Shown: in pieces, positions 34,164-41,575 of the stretch
Position numbering within the stretch: the first letter of the stretch is position 1
Layout: each line of letters begins with the position of its first letter
Assembly: GCF_001612685.1 (NCBI RefSeq)
Contig: NZ_BDAY01000043.1
Span: 1 to 46,420, forward strand
Length of the DNA stretch: 46,420 nt
Direction of reading: 5' to 3'
DNA from: Nocardia altamirensis NBRC 108246
GTDB lineage: Bacteria; Actinomycetota; Actinomycetes; Mycobacteriales; Mycobacteriaceae
The notes under the pieces: generated by a model
The model's database searches: none
Told to the model about the DNA's origin: nothing
What the model saw: only the letters and a program-made list of their open reading frames with translations
Position numbers and translations under genes: made by a program

Positions 34164-34646
34164 TCAGCGCCGCTCGACCGAGGCAAGTGCCGTGGCGATC
34201 GCCACCGTCTGTTCGCGCCAACGCCGCAGGTCAGTGACGCTCGGGGCGAGCTCGTAATCGTGGTGATGCGCAGCCCGCGACAACGCGGCCCACAGCGCGG
34301 CCACCTGCGCGGCCACCTCGACCCCGGCGAAGGTGCGCAACGCGATCAGCTGCGCCCGCATCGGACAGCGGGCCAGCGCGGGCGCCGTGCGCAACCACAG
34401 CTCGTCGACGGACTGCTCCAACGCGATGCGCAGGATCCATGCGGTCGCACGCGACCACAACCCGCCCGCGTCGGTCACCGACCCGGACAGCAGGCGATCC
34501 ACGGTGTCGAGCCGCTCCGCCACCGAAGGGCGCGCACGCTCGACATCGTCGCCCGGCCTGCGCTGACGCGGCGGGCGCCCATTGGTGTGGCGGCCGCCGC
34601 GCGCCGGACCGCGGCGGCGTGGCCTCGACCCGCGCTGCCCGGTCAT
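34164..34646 (-). CDS. Hypothetical partner of the SMC-like ATPase
   Basis: A 160-residue protein with a very basic Arg/Gly-rich N-terminal tail of about 35 residues and an all-alpha remainder (VAERLDTVDRLLSGSVTDAG, WILRIALEQSVDELWLRTAP, LRTFAGVEVAAQVAALWAALSRAAHHHDYEL in outline). A cluster HHHDYE suggests a metal or phosphate contact. I do not recognise the family. It starts 13 bp after the stop of the large ATPase gene on the same strand, so the two are almost certainly cotranscribed and may act together. Confidence 0.75.
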   Translation of the reverse strand: MTGQRGSRPRRRGPARGGRHTNGRPPRQRRPGDDVERARPSVAERLDTVDRLLSGSVTDAGGLWSRATAWILRIALEQSVDELWLRTAPALARCPMRAQLIALRTFAGVEVAAQVAALWAALSRAAHHHDYELAPSVTDLRRWREQTVAIATALASVERR

Positions 34647-34659
34647 CGGCGCTCCACGG

Positions 34660-37173
34660 TCACCGCGCCAGCCATGCGACGAATTTCTCGGTCTCCGTGA
34701 TCAATTCGCGCATGCTGCGCCCGATCGGCACATGCGCGCCCGCGGTGGCGTCCCGCAAAGCATCGACCACCCATCGGCCTTCGCGCGCGATGAGATGTTT
34801 GTTGAGGTCGTCGACCTTGCCGCCGACCCCCATCACCGCGAGCGCGACCTTCGCCCTGGTGGATTGCGCACCATCGATGTGGCGTTCCACGTCACGATGA
34901 TTCATCCCGTCGGCGAGCAGGGTGCGCCTGGCCCGCGCCAAACTCGCGGCCTCGACGGCGGAACGGCAACAGGTGGCGACCAATTCGTCGGCGATGGCCT
35001 CCGGCAGCTGCGGCGTGCGCACCAGGGCCCTGGCGTCATCGAGGTAGCGGCGGACCGGATCGCTGGACACCCGCACCTCGACCACCGAGCGATCCCGCCG
35101 CTGCACCTCGAGCACGGTGGCATCGAGCTGCATCCGGCGCACCGCCTCGGCCAGCCGCTCGTCATGGGTGAACACGACGACCTGCCTGGTCCACGCGACC
35201 GCGGCAAGCACCCTGGCCAGGCCGTCCACCTTCGCCGGGTCCATCGCCTGCACCGGATCGTCGATCATCACGAAGCGGAACGGGCTCTCCTCGACCGTCG
35301 CCCTCGGCAGGAACAGCGACAACCCGAGCGCATGCAGCTCACCCTGGCTCATCACGCCGAGCGCGGCGCCGTCGACCTCGTCGACCGTGACGTCGAGCAA
35401 CACCCGGCGTGCCGTTCCTGCGTTGCCCTGCAAGCGAATCGCGCCGAGCTCCACATTGCTCTGCTGGCGCAGCGTGTGCCAGACCCAGCGCGCCGTGGTC
35501 TCCAGCGGCGTCATGCGTTCCCCGCGCAGGCCTGCGGTCGCCGACTTGAGCCACTCCTCGGCCTTCTTGACGGTGCGCAGTTCGGCCGCGTGCGCAGCGA
35601 CCTCGCGCGCACCCTCCAGCCAGCTCTTGATTCGCGGCACCAGCGGCGTCCACACCTCATCGAGGCGGTCGAGCTCCTTGCGGGTGCCCTGCTGCACCAG
35701 GTCGAGTTCGTCGACGAGCCTTGCGTGCGCGCCGCGTAGCCGGTCCGGCAGATCGACGGTGTAGTCCGCGGAGGTCAGCGCGGCCCAGTCAGCCCAGGCC
35801 CTGCGGACCGCGCCGGTGTCCACCGAGGGCGGATTGCGCGGGTCGAAATCCAGTTCCGGCGGAACAAGATCCGGCAGCGACCTGGCAGCGCGCAAGGCTT
35901 GACCGAGTTCGGTGCGTGCGGTGGTGAGCGCGTCCACCCTGGCGGCGAGCGTCTCGATCGAGGCGTCGGCCGCGCGCGCCCACGCCGCGTCCAGGTCGCC
36001 GCGACCACACACCGGGCACGGGCACGCACCGCTCGCCACGTGATGATCGCGGGCCCTGCGCAGCAGTTCCAGCACCCGCAGGTCCGCCTCGGCATCTGCG
36101 GTGGCGCCGCGGGTCAGCGCGGTGCCACAGGCCGCGAGCCGCGTGGCCACCTCGGCAACCTCCGCCGCGGTGGGCAGCGTGAGCCGAACGATGGCGCGCA
36201 GACCGGCGGGACCGGCCGGATCGTCGAAAGTGCCGATCACCTCGCGCCCGACGGCGGTGAGGTCCGGTTGCGCGGGTCGTAGTAGACCGGTCACTCGAAC
36301 GGCGCGGTCGTCGGCCACCGAGCCGAGCGCTTCCAGCAGCTCGAGCCGCTCTTGGCGGGAATCCCGCACGGCGCGTTCCAATTCCAGGCGGCGCAGGCGA
36401 ATCCGCTCCTGCGCCAAGGTCAGTTCGTCGAGGCCGAGGAGTTGGTGCAGCGCGTCGAACAGGTCGCTCGGCTTGCCGTCGACCAGCGCGCCGAGCTCGC
36501 TGTAGGACAGGAAGGGGCGGTACAGCTCCAGCCGTCCTGCCCAGCGTTCCACGTCGAAAGACCTTGGCGCGGCAGGTGGATGCTGTTCGGTCCAGTGCGC
36601 GTCGGGCAGGTCCGCGTCGGCGGGCCACTCTTTGGCGATAGTCAGCTGCGGCTCACTGCCCGCGGTGAGCAACTCGACCTCGATACGTGCGGTGTCGCCG
36701 TCGTGCAGGTTGCGCCAGCCCTCGCGCCAGGCCGCGGATCGTCCGTCCCAGCGGCGATTTCCGCCGGTGAACACGAGTTCGGCGGCCTCGGCGAAGCTGG
36801 ATTTGCCGCTGCCGTTGCGGCCGACGACCAGGGTGAGCCCAGGTCCCGGCGGCAGCTGTAACTCGGCCTCGGGGCCGATGCCGCGGAATCCACGCACCCG
36901 GATGGCGCGCAGGAAGATGCCGGAATCGTCGAATGTGGTTGCCCGCTCGTCGTTCTCGCCGCCGCCGAGGGCGCGCAATACGGTGCGGACCACCGAGGGG
37001 GTCACCGAGGGATCGGCCTCGAGCCGACGCGTCACCACCTCGGTCAGCCGAGGCACCGGATCGGCGTCGGGACGCATCAGGTCGAAACCCCCTCCACCAC
37101 CGAGCCGCCACACGTCCTCCGATCCGTGCGCGGCGCCACTGTCGAAGCTGTGCGAAACGCTACCCGATCGCAT
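34660..37173 (-). CDS. SMC/RecF/SbcC-like AAA ATPase
   Basis: An 837-residue ABC-type ATPase of the SMC/Rad50 group. The N-terminal lobe has FLRAIRVRGFRGIGPEAEL and Walker A GRNGSGKSS (118-126). A middle region of moderate coiled-coil character carries a CPCPVCGRG cluster (Cys384, Cys386, Cys389), reminiscent of a zinc hook although the arms are short. The C-terminal lobe has the signature SQGELHALGLSLF (609-621), Walker B FVMIDDP (634-640) and the H-loop VFTHDE (667-672). The last 150 residues are a helical extension. ATG 37173 is used; ATG 37077, preceded by GGAGGGGG, is a good alternative that would remove 32 residues. It could serve in DNA repair or defence; no nuclease is seen beside it. 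Confidence 0.85.
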   Translation of the reverse strand: MRSGSVSHSFDSGAAHGSEDVWRLGGGGGFDLMRPDADPVPRLTEVVTRRLEADPSVTPSVVRTVLRALGGGENDERATTFDDSGIFLRAIRVRGFRGIGPEAELQLPPGPGLTLVVGRNGSGKSSFAEAAELVFTGGNRRWDGRSAAWREGWRNLHDGDTARIEVELLTAGSEPQLTIAKEWPADADLPDAHWTEQHPPAAPRSFDVERWAGRLELYRPFLSYSELGALVDGKPSDLFDALHQLLGLDELTLAQERIRLRRLELERAVRDSRQERLELLEALGSVADDRAVRVTGLLRPAQPDLTAVGREVIGTFDDPAGPAGLRAIVRLTLPTAAEVAEVATRLAACGTALTRGATADAEADLRVLELLRRARDHHVASGACPCPVCGRGDLDAAWARAADASIETLAARVDALTTARTELGQALRAARSLPDLVPPELDFDPRNPPSVDTGAVRRAWADWAALTSADYTVDLPDRLRGAHARLVDELDLVQQGTRKELDRLDEVWTPLVPRIKSWLEGAREVAAHAAELRTVKKAEEWLKSATAGLRGERMTPLETTARWVWHTLRQQSNVELGAIRLQGNAGTARRVLLDVTVDEVDGAALGVMSQGELHALGLSLFLPRATVEESPFRFVMIDDPVQAMDPAKVDGLARVLAAVAWTRQVVVFTHDERLAEAVRRMQLDATVLEVQRRDRSVVEVRVSSDPVRRYLDDARALVRTPQLPEAIADELVATCCRSAVEAASLARARRTLLADGMNHRDVERHIDGAQSTRAKVALAVMGVGGKVDDLNKHLIAREGRWVVDALRDATAGAHVPIGRSMRELITETEKFVAWLAR

Positions 37174-37499
37174 CGAATTCGCCCACCGGAGGTGAGACCT
37201 CCGGCCACAGTGCGAATCTGCCCACGGGGCTGGATATGGCCATCGAAACGGCTGGGGCCGCGCCTCGATGTCCACCCCTCGCCAGCCCCGGCGGGCAGCT
37301 CGATGGTGTATCACCCAGTTTGGATGGTTCGGTCGAGCCGAACAGGACAGAATGCCAGAGAACGCCCATGCACGCAAGATGTTTTTGCGATCGAATCCCC
37401 TGGCGGCGCAGTAATTTCCGTGTGAACCACCCGGGGGGCGGCGCGGCACTTGTCGGTGGCCTGGGGTAGAAATCCGGTCAACCGAGGAACGGGGGAAAG
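37174..37499. other. Gene-free divergent region between the ATPase and the SWIM operon
   Basis: The 326 bp contain no convincing gene. Next to the ATPase lies a perfect inverted repeat, CCGGAGGT-GAG-ACCTCCGG (37186-37204), 13 bp from the ATG. On the minus strand it hides a GGAGG, so it may be a translational switch or an operator. No clear promoter pair was identified. Confidence 0.45.
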
Positions 37500-40373
37500 A
37501 TGACGCGCTGGAGCGAGGACCAGGTCACGGCGCTCGCGCCGGATGCGAGCTCGTTGTCCGCCGCGCGCAAGCTGGCGGGCCGCTGGCGCGGCGCCGGGCA
37601 GCACGAGACCGCGCTGTGGGGACTGTGTCAGGGCAGCGGCGCCAAGCCGTATCAGACGATCGTCGATCTGGCCGGGCCCGCGTACAAGTGCTCGTGTCCC
37701 AGCCGCAAGTTTCCGTGCAAGCACGCGCTGTCGCTGTTGCTGGAATGGGCGATGGGCCGGGTCGAGCAGGCGCCCGAGATCGCCGATTACGCGGCGACCT
37801 GGATCGACGGCCGGATCGCACGGGCAACCAAGCCCGCGGCGGAAACCGCGACCCGCACGTCGAATCCGGCGACCGCCGAACAGCGGCGGGTGCGGGTCAC
37901 CGCCGGGCTGGAAGAACTCGATGTCTGGCTCGGCGATCAGATCCGCACCGGGCTCGCGCAGACCGACCGCTCGTTCCGTGCCTTCGAGACGATCGCGGCC
38001 AGGATGGTCGATGCGCAAGCACCCGGTGTCGCCTCGGCGCTGCGTCAGCTGCCGACCACCGTGGCGACCAGGGCCGACTGGCCGGATGCCGTGCTTGGCG
38101 AGTATGCGCGGCTGCACCTGCTGATCGCCGCGCATCGACGGCTGGACGAGGTGTCTGCGGAGCTGCGCGCCAGCATCCGCACCCATGTCGGCTATCCGAA
38201 TCCGGCCGAGGCGGTGCGCACCGAACCCGCCGTCCGGGATCGGTGGCAGGTGCTCGGCCTCCGGATCACCGAGGAGGAACGCCTCTATACCCGGCGAACC
38301 TGGTTGTACGGCCGCGAATCTCGACGCTGGGCGCTGGTGGTCGACCACTCGTTCGGGTCGCCCGCCTTTCCGGCGGACGTGCCGACGCTCGGTTTCCTCG
38401 CCGACGCCGACCTGCACTATTACCCAGGCGCCGCACCGCTGCGCGCGCTGTGGGGCGAACGGCACGGGGCAGCAACTCCTTTCACCACACTGCCGGTCGA
38501 CCAGGATCGGCCTGGCACCGTCGCCGCCGCGCTCGCCGAGCACGCCGTCGCGCTCGGCGCCGATCCGTGGCTGCGCGGCTGGCCGGTGCTGCTCGCCGAG
38601 GTGGTGCCGGTGCGCACCGAAAATGGTTGGTACATCGTCGAATCCGACGGGACCGCACTGCCTGTCGCGCCGTCCGAACAACCGTGGCGGCTGCTCGGGG
38701 TGTCCGGCGGACATCCGGTGACGATCACCGCCGAGTGGACCGGCGCGGGCCTGCACCCGATCTCGGTGTTCAGCGCAGGCGACGTGATCGATCTGGCCAG
38801 GCTCGATGCGGCAGGCCGGAATGCACCGAATGCCCATGCGGCGCAGGCCTCGAACATCGCGGACCTCACCTCCGTCGCGCTGCTCGGCACCGCGCGCCGG
38901 GCACCCGACCAGACAGGCCTCGCGGCGCCCGTGGCGAACGCCACCGCGCTGCTCACCGCCGATCCGGCGCTGCGCCTGCTCGAATCCGCAGCGCTCCAAG
39001 ACGTTTTCGCGCGCGGCGGCGTCCACGCGACCACGGTGACCTCGCCAGCGCCCGCCGACGACGACACCCGCAGGCTGCTGCCGCGTCCCGCCGCGGCCCG
39101 GCTCGCCCGCATGCTGCAGGAGCGGTCCGCGTTCCTGCCCGAATGGTTCGCCGCCGCACAGCCGCACGACTACCGCGCGCCCGACGCGCTCTGCGGACAG
39201 CTGCTCGACCACGCGAAGAGCAACGCGGAACTCCGCGAGCCGCTGCTGCGGCTCGCGGGCACCCGAGGCCGCTGGCTGGCAGGCCAGCATCCGGACTGGC
39301 GCAACCTGATCCGACAGCAGCCTGCCGCGACGCCGACGGCGGAGGTCTGGCAGTTCGGGCAGCCGCCCGAGCGACGCGCCTGGCTGGCCGCGCTGCGGCA
39401 CAGCGACGCCGCCGCGGCCCGCGAAACCCTCACCACCGCATGGCCGAAGGAGTCGGGGCCGCTGAAAGCCGAGCTGCTCGCGCTCCTCGCCGATGGGCTC
39501 TCGCCCGCCGACGAGCCACTGCTGGAGGCCGGCCTGGACGATCGGCGCGCCGACGTCCGGCGCACCGCGGCAAGCCTGCTGCCCCTGCTGCCGGATTCGG
39601 CGTTCGCGCACCGCATCGTGCGACGCGCAGGCGACTGGATTCGCGTCGAACACCGCAGGATGCACGCGGAACTCGTTGTCGCCCTTCCGGACACGATGGA
39701 CGCCGCCGCCAAGCGGGACGGCATCGCCGACCGCAGCGTCGAGTTCACCTACCGCTGGGGCGGCGCACCGGACACCACCGCGGGACGGCTGCGCCAGCTG
39801 GTCGCGGCGACACCGCTGCGCCACTGGTCGACTGTCCTCGGTGCACCGGACAAAGCCGTCAAGGCGAAGATCGACGAACGCTTCCGCCAGCCGATCTTCG
39901 ACGGCTGGGTGGACGCGACGCTGGCACAGCAGGATTCGGCTTGGGCCAGGGTGCTGTTCGACGCTGGCGTGCCGACCGATCTCGCCATGCTGCGCCGACG
40001 CGAGCTGTTCGGGCTGCTCCCGCAGGCCGATCGGACCAGGCACCTGCTCGACCTGGACGGCTCCTGGCTCTCCGAGATCGAGGCGCTGCTGCCCGCGGTG
40101 GGTCATCCGTGGCCGGAACCGCTGGCACAGCACCTGATCCTGTTGCTGTTCGAACGGGCCCGCGCCGCGGCGCGGCGGCCGGAAGCACACGGCAACACCC
40201 CGAACGCGCACCGCTCGCTGCTGGCCACCGCCTCGGTGCACCTTCCGCTCGTCGCCGCGGACGCCGCCGCCGTGGTGGCCCGCCGCTGCGACGATCCCGC
40301 CTGGGAGCGGGCTTTCGATCAGCTCGCCCATGACCTCACCCACCGCTCGATGATGCTCGAGGAGTTGCAATGA
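37500..40373 (+). CDS. SWIM zinc-finger protein (YehQ-like), first gene of the MoxR-vWA operon
   Basis: A 957-residue protein. The SWIM motif AYKCSCPSRKFPCKHALSLLL gives the zinc ligands Cys64, Cys66, Cys73 and His75. The rest is long, alpha-helical and Ala/Leu/Arg-rich, with HEAT-like repeats in the last third (LLADGLSPADEPLLEAGLDD, RRTAASLLPLLPDSAFAHRI). SWIM domains bind DNA or proteins. The start ATG 37500 has GGGGGAAAG immediately upstream. The stop overlaps the MoxR ATG (ATGA), so the two are coupled. The order SWIM - MoxR - DUF5682 - vWA corresponds in content to E. coli yehQ, yehL, yehM and yehP. Confidence 0.88.
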   Translation: MTRWSEDQVTALAPDASSLSAARKLAGRWRGAGQHETALWGLCQGSGAKPYQTIVDLAGPAYKCSCPSRKFPCKHALSLLLEWAMGRVEQAPEIADYAATWIDGRIARATKPAAETATRTSNPATAEQRRVRVTAGLEELDVWLGDQIRTGLAQTDRSFRAFETIAARMVDAQAPGVASALRQLPTTVATRADWPDAVLGEYARLHLLIAAHRRLDEVSAELRASIRTHVGYPNPAEAVRTEPAVRDRWQVLGLRITEEERLYTRRTWLYGRESRRWALVVDHSFGSPAFPADVPTLGFLADADLHYYPGAAPLRALWGERHGAATPFTTLPVDQDRPGTVAAALAEHAVALGADPWLRGWPVLLAEVVPVRTENGWYIVESDGTALPVAPSEQPWRLLGVSGGHPVTITAEWTGAGLHPISVFSAGDVIDLARLDAAGRNAPNAHAAQASNIADLTSVALLGTARRAPDQTGLAAPVANATALLTADPALRLLESAALQDVFARGGVHATTVTSPAPADDDTRRLLPRPAAARLARMLQERSAFLPEWFAAAQPHDYRAPDALCGQLLDHAKSNAELREPLLRLAGTRGRWLAGQHPDWRNLIRQQPAATPTAEVWQFGQPPERRAWLAALRHSDAAAARETLTTAWPKESGPLKAELLALLADGLSPADEPLLEAGLDDRRADVRRTAASLLPLLPDSAFAHRIVRRAGDWIRVEHRRMHAELVVALPDTMDAAAKRDGIADRSVEFTYRWGGAPDTTAGRLRQLVAATPLRHWSTVLGAPDKAVKAKIDERFRQPIFDGWVDATLAQQDSAWARVLFDAGVPTDLAMLRRRELFGLLPQADRTRHLLDLDGSWLSEIEALLPAVGHPWPEPLAQHLILLLFERARAAARRPEAHGNTPNAHRSLLATASVHLPLVAADAAAVVARRCDDPAWERAFDQLAHDLTHRSMMLEELQ

Positions 40374-41470
40374 CCACCACCGACGTGACGCCCGACCTGC
40401 TGCGTCCGCACGCCGAACAGGCCTATGCCGAGGAACTGCGCACCCTCGCGGCCATCGACGATCGCCCACGTCCGCCGTCCTGGCAACTGTCCCCCTGGGC
40501 GGTGGTCACCTACCTGCTCGGCGGCACCCTCGACGACGGCACGGTGATCAGCCCCAAGTACGTTGGCCCACGCAGGCTGATGGAGGTCGCGGTCGCGACG
40601 CTGGCGACCGACCGGGCCCTGCTGCTGCTCGGCGTGCCAGGCACCGCCAAAACCTGGGTTTCGGAACATCTTTCGGCCGCCATCTGCGGGCAGTCGACCC
40701 TGCTCGTCCAGGGCACGTCCGGCACGGCGGAGGAGGCGATCCGCTACGGCTGGAACTACGCGCGGCTGCTCGCCGAGGGGCCGAGCGAAGGCGCGCTGGT
40801 GCCGTCGCCGGTGATGACCGCGATGCGCGGCGGGGCGATCGCTCGGATCGAGGAGCTCACCCGCATCCCGTCCGACGTGCAGGACGCGCTGATCACCGTG
40901 CTGTCCGAAAAGACGCTGCCGGTACCCGAACTCGGCATGGAGGTGCAGGCGACCAAGGGCTTCAACGTGATCGCCACCGCCAACGACCGGGACCGCGGCG
41001 TGAACGAGCTGTCCTCCGCCCTGCGCCGCCGCTTCAACACCGTCGTGCTGCCGCTGCCCGCCAGCGAAGACGAAGAGGTCGCCATCGTCAGCCGCCGCGT
41101 CGAACAACTCGGCGCGGCACTGGAGCTCCCCGAAATCCCGGCCGCCGCCGAGGAAGTCCGCCGCGTGGTGCGCGTCTTCCGCGAACTCCGCTCCGGCATC
41201 ACCGCCGACGGCCGCACCAAACTCAAATCCCCCTCCGGCACCCTGTCCACCGCCGAAGCGATCTCGGTGATCACCAACGGCATCGCCCTGTCCGTCCACT
41301 TCGGCGACGGCATCCTGCGCGCCGCCGACATCGCGGGCGCGGTCCTCGGTTCGGTGATCAAGGACCCGGTCGCCGACGCCGTCGTCTGGACCGAATACCT
41401 GGAAGCTGTTGTCCGCGAACGCCCGGACTGGTCGGACTTCTACCGCGCCTGCCGCGAGGTCAGCAGGTAG
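40370..41470 (+). CDS. MoxR-type AAA+ ATPase (YehL-like)
   Basis: A 366-residue AAA+ protein. Walker A is GVPGTAKT (88-95), the Walker B strand reads GAIARIEEL with Glu161-Glu162 where Asp-Glu is usual, and sensor 1 is VIATANDRD with Asn205. Arg220-Arg221 in SALRRRF are arginine-finger candidates. MoxR ATPases act as chaperone-like remodelers with vWA partners, and the vWA protein is encoded two genes on. The start overlaps the upstream stop by ATGA. A 105-bp gap precedes the next gene. Confidence 0.93.
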   Translation: MTTTDVTPDLLRPHAEQAYAEELRTLAAIDDRPRPPSWQLSPWAVVTYLLGGTLDDGTVISPKYVGPRRLMEVAVATLATDRALLLLGVPGTAKTWVSEHLSAAICGQSTLLVQGTSGTAEEAIRYGWNYARLLAEGPSEGALVPSPVMTAMRGGAIARIEELTRIPSDVQDALITVLSEKTLPVPELGMEVQATKGFNVIATANDRDRGVNELSSALRRRFNTVVLPLPASEDEEVAIVSRRVEQLGAALELPEIPAAAEEVRRVVRVFRELRSGITADGRTKLKSPSGTLSTAEAISVITNGIALSVHFGDGILRAADIAGAVLGSVIKDPVADAVVWTEYLEAVVRERPDWSDFYRACREVSR

Positions 41471-41575
41471 TCGTGCACAGCGCAGGCGAACACGGTCGGC
41501 GACACCCGAAGTCCCAAGGTGCCGTCGACCGCGCAATGGACCACGACACAAGTCAGGCACGAAGGGGGTGACGCG

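Noticed and set aside
37311..40469. 1052-codon frame antisense to the SWIM gene
   Set aside because: Low-complexity Arg/Gly/Val composition, no domain signature, and the plus-strand frame has the SWIM motif and coupling to MoxR.
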